Program-made: the position numbers and the translations under genes
Assembly: GCA_011391495.1 (NCBI GenBank)
Contig: JAABQK010000019.1
Location: 1-50,334 of the forward strand
Direction of reading: 5' to 3'
Length of the DNA stretch: 50,334 nt
Origin: Hydrogenophaga sp.
GTDB taxonomy: Bacteria > Pseudomonadota > Gammaproteobacteria > Burkholderiales > Burkholderiaceae_C
Shown here: positions 1-8,750 of the stretch, piece after piece
Numbering within the stretch: position 1 is the stretch's first letter
How the letters are laid out: every line of letters begins with the position of its first letter
Notes under the pieces: model-generated
Seen by the model: the letters and a program-made list of their open reading frames with translations, nothing else
Databases searched by the model: none
What the model was told of the DNA's origin: nothing

Positions 1-1
1 G

Positions 2-1561
2 TTGCTGCTTGCCCTGGCGCTGGCGCCGCTGTCGCGGCCGGGCGCACAGACCGCCCGCCCGGGCGGCGCGGTGGTTTCGGGTCTGCCCACCCTGGGCGAC
101 GGTTCGGCCATGTCGATCGCGGCCGAGCGGCGGCTGGGTCACAGCATCGCGCGCCAGATCTACCGCGATCCCGATTACCTGGACGACCCGGTGCTGGGCG
201 ACTACCTGCAGTCAATCTGGCTGCCCCTGCTGGGCGCGGCGCGCACGCGCGGTGATGTGGCCCCCGAGCTGGGCGAGCGGCTGGCCTGGGAACTGATGAT
301 CTCGCGCGACAAGCGGGTCAACGCATTTGCCCTGCCGGGCGGATACATGGGCGTGAACCTGGGGCTGCTGGCCGTGACCGAGCGCCCGGAGGAGCTGGGC
401 TCGGTGCTGGCACACGAACTCAGCCACGTGTCGCAGCGGCACATTGCGCGCCTGGTGTCGCGCCAGGACAGCATGGGGCCCTGGATGGTGGGGGCCATGA
501 TCCTGGGTGCGCTGGCCGCCCGTGCCAATGCCGACGTCGCCAACGCCGCCATCGTCGGCAGCCAGGCGGTGGCGGCGCAGTCCCAGCTGAATTTTTCGCG
601 CGACATGGAGCGCGAGGCCGACCGGGTGGGTTTTGGTGTGCTGACCGGTGCGGGGTTTGACGGCCAGGGCTTTGTGGGGATGTTTGACAAGCTGCAGCAG
701 GGCTCGCGCCTGAACGACGATGGCTCGTTTCCCTATCTGCGCAGCCACCCGCTGACCAGCGAACGCATCGCCGATATGCGGGCGCGCCTGCCGCTGGCGG
801 GCTCGGCCGCCTCCGGTGCTGCGCCCTTGCCCTCGATGCTGTCTTCGTCGCGCTCGACCCCGGCCAGCGAAGCGGTGGCCTTGCACGCCCTCATGGCTGC
901 GCGCGCACGCGTGCTGTCGGAAAACGGGCCGGACCGCCTGCAGGCCTGGCTGCAAACGGGGCAAGCGCTCGCTGCTGCGCCGGGCGTGCGCTATGCGGCT
1001 GCGCTCTCTGCGCTGCGGCTGGGGCAGCGCGATCGGGCGCTGGAACTGGCGCAGCGCCTGCGCGCCGACGTGCCGGCCAGCGCCCAGCCGGCGGTGGACG
1101 CGCTGCAGCTGGAGGTGTTGCTGACACCGGCCAGAGCGGGCGGCTCACAGTCGTCGGGTGCTGCACAGGCTGCGCTGTTGTCCGGTTTGCGCGACCAGGC
1201 GCTGGCCAGCGGCTCACGCGCCGGCGTGCTGCTGGGTGCGCAGGCGGCGCTGGCCACCGGAGAACCCCAGACCGCCGAAACGCGCCTGCTGGACTGGGTG
1301 GTGCAGCACCCGCGCGACGCGCTGGCCTGGCAGACGCTGGCGCGCGCCCACCAGGCCCGGGGACACACGTTGCGTGCGGTGCGGGCCGAGGCCGAGGCGC
1401 GGGCGGCGCAGCTGGACTTCGCCGGTGCGGTGGATCGTTTCAAGGCGGCGCAGGCGCTGCCCCCGGCGCTGCGCGCTGCCGACCCGATCGAGCTGGCTAT
1501 TGTGGACAGCCGGCGGCGGGAGGTGGAGGAGCTGCTGCGCGAATCGCTGCGCGAGGAATAG
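2..1561 (+). CDS. M48 family metalloprotease, BepA/YfgC-like (5' partial)
   Basis: Periplasmic zinc metalloprotease of the BepA/YfgC type, a family linked to outer-membrane protein assembly and quality control. The reading frame is already open at the left edge and begins inside what looks like a signal peptide h-region (LLALALAPL), so the true start lies outside the window. The zinc motif HELSH is at residues 138-142 of the visible part, and the third ligand lies in EREAD at 203-207. The C-terminal half (about 290-510) is Ala/Leu-rich and helical, matching the TPR domain of BepA. The neighbour downstream is on the opposite strand. The family call is firm; the exact orthology to BepA is inferred. 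Confidence 0.9.
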   Translation: MLLALALAPLSRPGAQTARPGGAVVSGLPTLGDGSAMSIAAERRLGHSIARQIYRDPDYLDDPVLGDYLQSIWLPLLGAARTRGDVAPELGERLAWELMISRDKRVNAFALPGGYMGVNLGLLAVTERPEELGSVLAHELSHVSQRHIARLVSRQDSMGPWMVGAMILGALAARANADVANAAIVGSQAVAAQSQLNFSRDMEREADRVGFGVLTGAGFDGQGFVGMFDKLQQGSRLNDDGSFPYLRSHPLTSERIADMRARLPLAGSAASGAAPLPSMLSSSRSTPASEAVALHALMAARARVLSENGPDRLQAWLQTGQALAAAPGVRYAAALSALRLGQRDRALELAQRLRADVPASAQPAVDALQLEVLLTPARAGGSQSSGAAQAALLSGLRDQALASGSRAGVLLGAQAALATGEPQTAETRLLDWVVQHPRDALAWQTLARAHQARGHTLRAVRAEAEARAAQLDFAGAVDRFKAAQALPPALRAADPIELAIVDSRRREVEELLRESLREE

Positions 1562-1622
1562 CGGCTTCATCGGCCGCAGGGCGGGCCATGTGCAGCAGGC
1601 CGGTGGCCGGCCGTTCAGCGGG

Positions 1623-1973
1623 TCAGCGCGAAAAGACCGATTTCAGCGCCGTATCGACCACCAGCATCAGCACCGAATAGATCAGCGAACCCAGCATAGC
1701 GGCCCAGAAGCCGTTGACGTGGAAACCGTCAAGCAGGCTGGCGGCACCCCAGAACATCAGCGCGTTGATGACGAACAGGAACAGGCCCAGCGTCACCACC
1801 GTGACCGGCAGCGTCAGGATCACCAGCACCGGGCGCACCAGCGTGTTGAGCAAGCCAACCACCAAGGCAGCGATCAGCGCCGAGGTGAAGCTCTCGATCT
1901 GCACGCCGGGGTACAGGTAGGCCACCAGCAACAGAGCGCAGGCCGCGAGCAGCCATTTCAGGAGGTTTTTCAT
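1623..1973 (-). CDS. phage holin family 4 superfamily-like small membrane protein
   Basis: A 116-aa protein with about four hydrophobic segments (roughly residues 5-20, 31-50, 55-75 and 85-110) and the loop motif VVGLLNTLVRPVLVILTLP. This pattern is typical of the short chromosomal membrane proteins annotated as 'phage holin family 4 superfamily' (YvlD-like). Despite the name these are mostly not phage lysis genes, and no other phage gene is nearby. It lies just downstream of the terC terminator on the same strand, so it probably has its own promoter. Function unknown; an envelope-stress role is only a guess. Confidence 0.8.
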   Translation of the reverse strand: MKNLLKWLLAACALLLVAYLYPGVQIESFTSALIAALVVGLLNTLVRPVLVILTLPVTVVTLGLFLFVINALMFWGAASLLDGFHVNGFWAAMLGSLIYSVLMLVVDTALKSVFSR

Positions 1974-1996
1974 GCTCTCAGCATAGCACCGGACGC

Positions 1997-2026
1997 AAAA
2001 AAAAGCGGCACCCTTGCAGGTGCCGC
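1997..2026 (-). terminator. Rho-independent terminator behind the TerC-family gene
   Basis: Read on the minus strand, a perfect 8-bp GC-rich stem (GCGGCACC / GGTGCCGC, loop TGCAAG) is followed at once by eight T residues. It begins 34 bp after the terC stop codon and ends transcription before the holin-like gene. Confidence 0.9.
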
Positions 2027-2060
2027 CCGGTCTGTGCGTACCACCATGCCGGTGGTCCGT

Positions 2061-2792
2061 TCAGGCGCTGGCTTCGTCTTCCGCCGGCTTCTGGCGGGAG
2101 GCGAGGGCCTTGCCGATGGCCAGCACCAGCAGGGCGCCGGCGACCGCGGCGGCGTAATGGAAGGTATTGCTTTGCGGCAGCTTGGGCATCCAGCTCATGT
2201 TGGCCGGGTCGGCCAGGGCGGGGTCCGACACCAGCATGCCGCCCGCGATCCAGCCCAGCAGCATGCCGCCGGCGGTGATGATGATGGGGAAGCGCGCCAT
2301 CAGCTTGATCACCAGCTGGCTACCCCAGACGATGATCGGGATGGAGATCAGCAGGCCCATCACCACCAGCAGCGTCGAGTGCTCGCCGGCGTTCTGCGCT
2401 GCGCCGGCAATGGCGATCACGTTGTCCACGCTCATGACCAGGTCGGCCACGATGATGGTCTTGATGGCCGCGAACAGCTTGTCGCTGCCCTGGATGTCGC
2501 CGTGGCCGTCGTCGTCGGGCGCGATCAGCTTGACGCCGATCCACACCAGCAGCAGCGCGCCCACGAGCTTGAGGAACGGCACATTGAGCAGCGTCATGGC
2601 GAACATGATCAGGACCACACGCAGGACGATGGCGCCCGCCGTGCCCCAGATGATGCCCTTGGTGCGCTGGGCCGGCGGCAGCTTGCGGCAGGCCAGCGCG
2701 ATCACCACGGCATTGTCCCCGCCGAGCAGGATGTCGATGATGATGATCTGTCCCAGCGCGACCCAGAACGCGGGTGAAGTCAGGAAATCCAT
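2061..2792 (-). CDS. TerC family integral membrane protein
   Basis: A 243-aa polytopic membrane protein of the TerC family (YjbE/Alx relatives), thought to export metal ions, especially Mn2+. Two characteristic acidic intramembrane motifs are visible: GGDNAVVIA near residue 24 and SVDNVIAIAG near the middle. The C-terminus is short and charged. I chose the ATG at 2792 rather than longer in-frame extensions because homology starts at MDFLTSPAFW, GAGG lies 7 nt upstream, and the extension would read through the riboswitch. The leader carries a yybP-ykoY aptamer, so expression is likely induced by Mn2+. A strong terminator follows the gene. Confidence 0.9.
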   Translation of the reverse strand: MDFLTSPAFWVALGQIIIIDILLGGDNAVVIALACRKLPPAQRTKGIIWGTAGAIVLRVVLIMFAMTLLNVPFLKLVGALLLVWIGVKLIAPDDDGHGDIQGSDKLFAAIKTIIVADLVMSVDNVIAIAGAAQNAGEHSTLLVVMGLLISIPIIVWGSQLVIKLMARFPIIITAGGMLLGWIAGGMLVSDPALADPANMSWMPKLPQSNTFHYAAAVAGALLVLAIGKALASRQKPAEDEASA

Positions 2793-2972
2793 AAATGCCT
2801 CGTTGTCTTGGTGCAAAAGGGGCTGGCCCGTGGCGCATTCGCCGGCCTGCGCACTGCCGTCCTGTCTCGGACCGCTACCGGGCATCCCAAGACCTTGTCT
2901 GGACTTTGCGCGACGGCGCGGCAGCGCGGGCGAAAGGGGTGGACGTACCTTGATCGACCCGGCAGGGCCCGT

Positions 2973-3113
2973 CAAAGGTCTTGCGCAACCCGGTGCGTGG
3001 ACACCAGGCTCAAACCACCGGAAGCAGCAGGCTTCGTGTTGACGACGGTTCAAACGTCCTGTGGCCGTGACATGGAATCCATGGCCGCCGGGACGGAGCG
3101 CTACTCCCCTTTG
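2973..3113 (-). promoter_or_regulatory. yybP-ykoY (manganese) riboswitch
   Basis: On the minus strand the conserved GGGGAGUAGCG of L1 follows CAAAGG. The matching 3' side is GCAAGACCUUUG, so the P1 helix CAAAGG/CCUUUG is perfect. GUCGUCAA, the conserved element before the second arm, is also present, and UUGCGCAAGACC corresponds to the L3 metal-binding strand. This matches the known consensus (B. subtilis yybP, E. coli alx/mntP), where the RNA binds Mn2+. It sits in the leader of a TerC-family gene, the classic target. The aptamer starts only a few nucleotides after the predicted transcription start. Confidence 0.9.
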
Positions 3114-3122
3114 AGTGCCGCG

Positions 3123-3128
3123 ATTGTA
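3123..3128 (-). promoter_or_regulatory. candidate -10 box for the riboswitch-terC transcript
   Basis: The hexamer TACAAT (5 of 6 to consensus) on the minus strand would place the transcription start near 3116, immediately before the aptamer P1 helix. I see no good -35 at standard spacing, so the call rests on the -10 match and its position. Confidence 0.45.
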
Positions 3129-3212
3129 TCGGGGCCGGCCTGGCGGCGGCTGTCAGGGGCATACGGACTTTCCACAGACCTGTGCTTCGGGGCTGGCTAT
3201 CATCGATTCCCC

Positions 3213-3617
3213 ATGGCTGGCATCCACATCACCGACATCGAGGCCGCGATCAACTTCTGGCGCGCGCGCGCGCCCTCGCCCGACGGTGTCTCGCTGGCCA
3301 GGGAAATCCGCGCGCTGGCCGAGGTGTATGCGCTGATGGTGTACTTTCGTGAGACCGAAGCCGACGAGGCGAGCCTGCCGACCCCGGCCCACGAGGCGTG
3401 GCTGGCCTGGTTCGACAGCACGCCCGACACGCCCTGCATCGCCATCTGCTCCACCAGCCAGGGCGACGACCTCTGCAAGGGGTGCGGCCGCACCTTTGAA
3501 GAAGTGCAGCGCTGGACCGAGATGACGCCGGGGGAGAAGCGCGTGACCTGGCGGCGCATCACCCTCGAGGGCGACGCCTGGCGCTTCAACCGTTACGCCG
3601 AGCGGGCTCTGGAGTGA
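3213..3617 (+). CDS. DUF3717 and DUF1289 domain-containing protein
   Basis: A 134-aa protein. The N-terminus (HITDIEAAINFWRAR, residues 5-19) matches the DUF3717 helical domain. The C-terminus (73-120) is a DUF1289 Cys cluster with C75, C79, C88 and C91 in the pattern C-x3-C-x8-C-x2-C followed by GRTFEE, probably binding Zn or an Fe-S cluster. The function of both domains is unknown. I chose the ATG at 3213 because homology begins there; upstream in-frame codons would run into the divergent riboswitch region. It converges on the next gene with only 4 bp between stop codons. Confidence 0.85.
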   Translation: MAGIHITDIEAAINFWRARAPSPDGVSLAREIRALAEVYALMVYFRETEADEASLPTPAHEAWLAWFDSTPDTPCIAICSTSQGDDLCKGCGRTFEEVQRWTEMTPGEKRVTWRRITLEGDAWRFNRYAERALE

Positions 3618-3621
3618 GGGC

Positions 3622-4389
3622 TCAGGCGGGTACCGCGTAGTTCGCCTGCGTCAGGTGGTCCACACCGCAGCTCAGGTCACCGATCCAGTCGATGAACTCT
3701 TTCACCGCAGGGCCAGCCAGGGGAGCGCCGTGCTGCGGCACGATTATCTGGATGGGCAGCGTGCGAGCCATGTTGGCCCACAGGCGCAGCACCTTGGCCG
3801 ACACCATGTAGCGGCGGTGAAACGCTTCCATTTTCGGAATGTGACCGGCCAGCGAGGTGATGGTCTGTGCGGCATCGGACGAGCTGCCGATCGACACCCC
3901 GAGGTCGCCCGAGAACAGGATGCGGCTGACCGGGTCCCAGAACTGGAAGTTGCCTTCCGAGTGCATGAAGTGCGCCGGCAGCGCCACCAGTTCGCTCTTG
4001 CCCAGCGGGATGCGCATGCCGGGGTCGGGGATGCCGGTGATGCGGCCCGCCGTCTTGCCCGGCTTGCAGAAGTGCGGCGCAAAACGCTCCCACAGGCGCG
4101 AGATGTACAGCGTGGCCTGGGTGCTGGTCATCCAGCGGTCGAGCGAGGCGATGATGTCCGGGTCGGCGTGTGAGGCCAGGATCTTGGAGAGCTTGCTGGG
4201 CGGGAAGTAGCGGCCGATGGTCAGCAGCAGCTCGTTGTAGGCCATGTTGCCGCCCGGGTCGATGATGGCGCCGGTGTCGCCATGGATCACGAGAAACTGG
4301 TTGGCTTGCACCGCCTCGCCACCCTCGTCGCTGAGGTGGGCGAACATCAGGCACACATGGCCATCCTGGTTGAAAAGTTCTATCGCCAT
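3622..4389 (-). CDS. MBL-fold protein of the ODP (flavodiiron-like) type
   Basis: A 255-aa metallo-beta-lactamase-fold protein of the oxygen-binding di-iron (ODP) branch, without a flavodoxin domain. Visible metal-site elements are SHADPDI (H74, D76, D78), H143 in HFMHSEGNF, D162 in FSGDLG and H220 in PQHG. The usual Glu of flavodiiron proteins is Asp (D76), which is normal for the SHxDPD subfamily. Predicted role: redox or O2/NO-related di-iron enzyme or sensor; the substrate is unknown. The start at 4389 is supported by homology and by an AGGA just upstream. A 14-bp palindrome lies across that ribosome-binding site. Confidence 0.85.
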   Translation of the reverse strand: MAIELFNQDGHVCLMFAHLSDEGGEAVQANQFLVIHGDTGAIIDPGGNMAYNELLLTIGRYFPPSKLSKILASHADPDIIASLDRWMTSTQATLYISRLWERFAPHFCKPGKTAGRITGIPDPGMRIPLGKSELVALPAHFMHSEGNFQFWDPVSRILFSGDLGVSIGSSSDAAQTITSLAGHIPKMEAFHRRYMVSAKVLRLWANMARTLPIQIIVPQHGAPLAGPAVKEFIDWIGDLSCGVDHLTQANYAVPA

Positions 4390-4397
4390 TCTGGATT

Positions 4398-4411
4398 CCT
4401 GTCTTGACAGG
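4398..4411. promoter_or_regulatory. 14-bp perfect palindrome over the ribosome-binding site of the MBL gene
   Basis: CCTGTC-TT-GACAGG is a perfect inverted repeat ending 8 bp before the ATG of the ODP-type gene and containing its AGGA. The two-base centre is too short for a stable RNA hairpin, so a dimeric repressor operator is the more natural reading. No regulator is identified. Confidence 0.35.
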
Positions 4412-4576
4412 GGGGCGACTGTACCGGGAGTGCGGCCCGCACCGGTTTGCGCTAGGTCAAGTCGGGCGGGATTCGTGCATTTCCACTGGCCAGGCGTCAC
4501 ACCAAGGCTTTACCCGGGTGGGCCACAGGCAGGCAAAAGCACGACCCGGGTGCCGGGTGCGCCGCGGCACCGTCGC

Positions 4577-6130
<1,554 letters not shown>

Positions 6131-6144
6131 TCACTCCTACCCCC

Positions 6145-6765
6145 ATGTCCATGAAACTGATTGGCGCGATCACCAGCCCCTACGTGCGCAAAGTGCGCAT
6201 CGTCATGGCCGAAAAAAAGCTCGACTACCAGTTCGTGCCGGAGGACGTCTGGGCGGCCGACACGAAGATCATGACCTCCAATCCGCTGGGCAAGGTGCCG
6301 TGCCTGGTGATGGAGGGTGCAGAGGCGGTGTTCGATTCGCGTGTCATCGTGGAATACCTCGACACGCTCTCGCCGGTGGGCAAGCTGATTCCGACGCAAG
6401 GGCGCGAGCGTGCCGAGGTAAAGACCTGGGAGGCCCTGGCCGACGGCGTGCTCGACGCCGCGATCCTGGCCCGGCTGGAGGCGACTTGGCCGGGTCGCAC
6501 CGAGGCCCAGCGCAGCGACGCCTGGATCGAGCGCCAGATGGGCAAGATCCACGCCAGCGTGGCCGCCATGGGGCGGGGGCTGGGCGACAAGCCGTTCTGC
6601 TCGGGCATTCACCTCAGCCTGTCGGATGTGGCGGTGGGTTGTGCCCTGGGCTACCTGGATTTCCGCTTTCCCGACATCGACTGGCGCACACCCTATCCCA
6701 ACCTGGCCAGGCTCAGTGAAAAGCTCGCGCTGCGGCAGAGTTTCGTGGAAACGAGGCCGAGCTGA
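6145..6765 (+). CDS. glutathione S-transferase family protein
   Basis: A 206-aa cytosolic GST-fold protein. The N-terminal thioredoxin-like domain has SPYVRKVRI (11-19), with Ser11 in the usual GSH-activating position, then NPLGKVPCL (the cis-Pro loop) and DSRVIVEYLD, the standard gamma-glutamyl-binding ESRAI-like motif. The all-helical C-domain (about 90-200) ends with a typical LSLSDVAVGCALGYLDFR motif. It resembles the YibF-type GSTs often found next to purB in Burkholderiales. Substrate unknown. The ATG at 6145 is chosen by homology. Confidence 0.92.
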   Translation: MSMKLIGAITSPYVRKVRIVMAEKKLDYQFVPEDVWAADTKIMTSNPLGKVPCLVMEGAEAVFDSRVIVEYLDTLSPVGKLIPTQGRERAEVKTWEALADGVLDAAILARLEATWPGRTEAQRSDAWIERQMGKIHASVAAMGRGLGDKPFCSGIHLSLSDVAVGCALGYLDFRFPDIDWRTPYPNLARLSEKLALRQSFVETRPS

Positions 6766-6771
6766 CCTCAT

Positions 6772-6850
6772 CCCCGCCGCGCTGCGCGCGACCCCCTCAA
6801 GGGGGCAACGCGAGCGGCCCGGCAGAGCCGGTTCCGCCGCATTCTGGCTT
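6772..6850. repeat. GC-rich REP-like intergenic repeat
   Basis: Between two convergent genes lies a GC-rich block centred on the palindrome CCCCCTCAAGGGGG (6792-6805), flanked by CCGCCGCGCTGCGCGCG and CGAGCGGCCCGGCAG. I recognise this as a type of dispersed palindromic repeat common between genes in Comamonadaceae. A second block with a similar C5/G5 core lies inside the cfa-like gene. It may also act as a bidirectional terminator, although there is no U tract. Confidence 0.55.
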
Positions 6851-6873
6851 GGCCTCCCCTCAAATGGGACGGT

Positions 6874-7317
6874 TCAGCTGTTCGCCTTGCGTTTCAAAAA
6901 ACGCATGAGCGCGCCCAGGCCCGGCAGTTTTTCGTACAGCTCTTCCGCCGCGTCCCAGTAGTCGCGGTGGTCGCTGATGCGGCCGTCGTCGGCCAGCGTG
7001 AGGTGCGATCCGCCGCGGATCACCTGCTGGGTGACCGTGTCGAAGCGTTTGAAGCGGAAACGGAACTCCCAGACCAGAAAGGCCTGCGCGCCGTCCACGA
7101 TCTGTTCCGTCACGACGAAGCTCGGTTCGTGCAGGGCCACGAACATGTGTTCGAAGATGCGCGTGATAGCCGCGATGCCGCTCACCTCGTTGAATGGGTC
7201 CTTGAAGCGCGCCTGCGGCGTGTAGAAGCTGCCGATCTGCCCCACGCTCTGTGGTGTGAGTGCCTCGAAATACGCGCTGATGCGGGCGATGGTGGCGCGG
7301 GATTCAGTGGGGCTCAT
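6874..7317 (-). CDS. NTF2-like (SnoaL-type) protein
   Basis: A 147-aa NTF2-fold protein with the typical pattern of N-terminal helices, FYTPQARFKDPFNEVSG and C-terminal beta strands with WEFRFRF and SHLTLADDGRISDHRDYWD. These matter to ketosteroid-isomerase-like or lipocalin-like ligand cavities, but no catalytic set can be assigned. It is the last gene of the eight-gene lipid operon, 7 bp after the SDR, which suggests it handles a lipid or steroid-like product. The same NTF2-like/SDR/DUF3833 set recurs in related light- or singlet-oxygen-responsive operons. Confidence 0.8.
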   Translation of the reverse strand: MSPTESRATIARISAYFEALTPQSVGQIGSFYTPQARFKDPFNEVSGIAAITRIFEHMFVALHEPSFVVTEQIVDGAQAFLVWEFRFRFKRFDTVTQQVIRGGSHLTLADDGRISDHRDYWDAAEELYEKLPGLGALMRFLKRKANS

Positions 7318-7324
7318 GAGCGCG

Positions 7325-8200
7325 TTATAGCCCGGTGAAGCGGCGCACGGCCGGGAAGTAGGCGCGGTAGGGCAGCAGGCGCAGCAGCTTCATCCAGCGC
7401 GTGAAGCGCTTCGGGTAGTGGATGTCGAAGGCGCCGCGCGCCCAGCCGGCCAGCATGGCGTCAGCGGCCTGCCCGGGGGTGATGAGGGCGGGCATGCTGA
7501 AGTCGTTCTGCGCCGTCAGCGGTGTCTGCACGAAACCCGGGTGCACCACGCTCACGCCGATGCCCAGTGGCTCCAGATCCAGGTACAGCGTTTCGGCCAG
7601 GTGGGTGAGCGCGGCTTTGGTGGGGCCATAGGCCAGGCTCTTGGGCAGGCCGCGAAAACCGGCCACGCTGCTGATGAGGCTGAGGTGACCGGCCCCGCGC
7701 GCGATGAGCGCGGGCAACACGGCGTCGAGCACATGCAGTGCGCCGGTGTAGTTGATGGCCATGTGCCGCTGCAGATCGGCCAGATCGAATTCGGTGGCGC
7801 GCATCTCGCGGTAATGGCCGGCGCAGTAGAGCACCAGATCGAGCGGGCCCTGGGCCAGGATGGCGTGCGCCGTCTGGGCCACCGCGGCAGCGTCCGTCAC
7901 GTCCAGCGGCCAGGCCTGCACCTGGGGTGGTGTGCCGGTGCGGGCGTGCCGGGCCACGAGCCGCTCCAGTGCCGCCGTGCCGCGCGCCGACACCTGCACG
8001 CTCGCGCCGCGCTCGATCAGGGCTTCGGCGGTTGCCAGGCCGATGCCGCTGGAGGCGCCGATGACCCACACCCGAAGGCCGCGCCAGTGGGTGATGGGCG
8101 GATTGAAGGGGCGCAGCAGCGACCAGCCCCTGTGTTGCTCACGGCTGACAGATGGCAACTGGCCAGTTGCCTGGCCGGTGAAGGCGCGGGGAGAACTCAT
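7325..8200 (-). CDS. SDR family NAD(P)-dependent oxidoreductase
   Basis: A 291-aa classical short-chain dehydrogenase. The Rossmann motif GASSGIG is at residues 48-54, the cofactor-site CAG at 126-128, the catalytic Ser in SLISSVAG (174-181) and the YxxxK pair at Y191/K195. A 40-residue N-terminal extension precedes the fold; the ATG at 8200 follows the upstream stop closely, but a later start is possible. Located between the DUF3833 lipoprotein and NTF2-like genes of the lipid operon, it probably oxidises or reduces a fatty-acyl or isoprenoid intermediate. The substrate is not known. Confidence 0.9.
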   Translation of the reverse strand: MSSPRAFTGQATGQLPSVSREQHRGWSLLRPFNPPITHWRGLRVWVIGASSGIGLATAEALIERGASVQVSARGTAALERLVARHARTGTPPQVQAWPLDVTDAAAVAQTAHAILAQGPLDLVLYCAGHYREMRATEFDLADLQRHMAINYTGALHVLDAVLPALIARGAGHLSLISSVAGFRGLPKSLAYGPTKAALTHLAETLYLDLEPLGIGVSVVHPGFVQTPLTAQNDFSMPALITPGQAADAMLAGWARGAFDIHYPKRFTRWMKLLRLLPYRAYFPAVRRFTGL

Positions 8201-8210
8201 GGCGGGGTGC

Positions 8211-8750
8211 TCAGGCGGGGCGCTTGACGAAGGAGAGCGTGACCTCGCCCAGGCGGATGCCGAACTTGCTCATGCTGGCCTTGTTGAGCATCACGCGCTC
8301 GTTCATGAGGTACATCCAGTCGTCGAACTGCACCTCGTAGACTTTGCCATCCACCGGCAGCGCCATCGTGTAACCCCAGCGGAAAGCGTTGCCACGCGCT
8401 TCGCCGATGGCCGTGCCGACCACGTCGCCAGCGGTGCCGCTGTAGCGGCCATTGCCCAGGTGCTTCAGGCGCCAGATGCGTTTCTGGGTTGTGCCGTCCG
8501 AGTAGACAAAGTCCTCGTCGAGCACACCATCTTCGCCGTTCCAGCTGCAGCGCATCACCACGGTGAAGCGTTTGACCACCTGGCCCGAGCGGTCGGTGAA
8601 CACACCATAGGCGTCGAGGGTGCCGTTGAAATACTGGCGCAGGTCGAGCACCGGTTTTTCAGCCGCGTAGTCGCTGATCTGCGGGCCGGCGCAGCCGGCC
8701 AGGGCTGCGACCGAGGCCACGCCGGCGCTCAGCAGGAGGCGTCTTTTCAT
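8211..8750 (-). CDS. DUF3833 family lipoprotein
   Basis: A 179-aa protein with an N-terminal lipoprotein signal ending in the lipobox LAGC (Cys about residue 20), so it is membrane-anchored in the periplasm. The rest matches DUF3833: FNGTLDAYGVFTDRSG, RFTVVMRCSW and GDVVGTAIGEARGNAFRW. The fold resembles a lipocalin-type barrel that could bind a lipid. The start overlaps the MFS stop (ATGA, 4 bp), indicating translational coupling. DUF3833 is a regular companion of CFA/DUF1365/FAD oxidoreductase genes. Exact role unknown. Confidence 0.88.
   Translation of the reverse strand: MKRRLLLSAGVASVAALAGCAGPQISDYAAEKPVLDLRQYFNGTLDAYGVFTDRSGQVVKRFTVVMRCSWNGEDGVLDEDFVYSDGTTQKRIWRLKHLGNGRYSGTAGDVVGTAIGEARGNAFRWGYTMALPVDGKVYEVQFDDWMYLMNERVMLNKASMSKFGIRLGEVTLSFVKRPA

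Larger units (their letters stand above)
2793..3212. other. 420-bp divergent intergenic region between terC and the DUF1289 gene
   Basis: It contains the minus-strand yybP-ykoY riboswitch (2973-3113), its likely -10 box, and about 180 nt of GC-rich terC leader between the aptamer and the start codon. That leader has no U-tract terminator, so control of translation initiation is more likely than attenuation. The remaining 85 bp or so next to the rightward gene must hold its promoter, but I see no convincing boxes there. Confidence 0.6.

Noticed and set aside
1623..1973. Prophage remnant suggested by the holin-like gene
   Set aside because: The 'phage holin family 4' name covers common chromosomal membrane proteins, and there are no other phage genes, att repeats or integrase around it.
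1158..2777. 539-codon plus-strand frame spanning the holin-like and terC genes
   Set aside because: It crosses a strong terminator and two well-supported minus-strand genes, and the product is His/Gln/Asp-rich low-complexity sequence.
3622..4389. Classical flavodiiron NO/O2 reductase
   Set aside because: The protein has the di-iron MBL domain only; the flavodoxin domain is missing and the Glu ligand is Asp.
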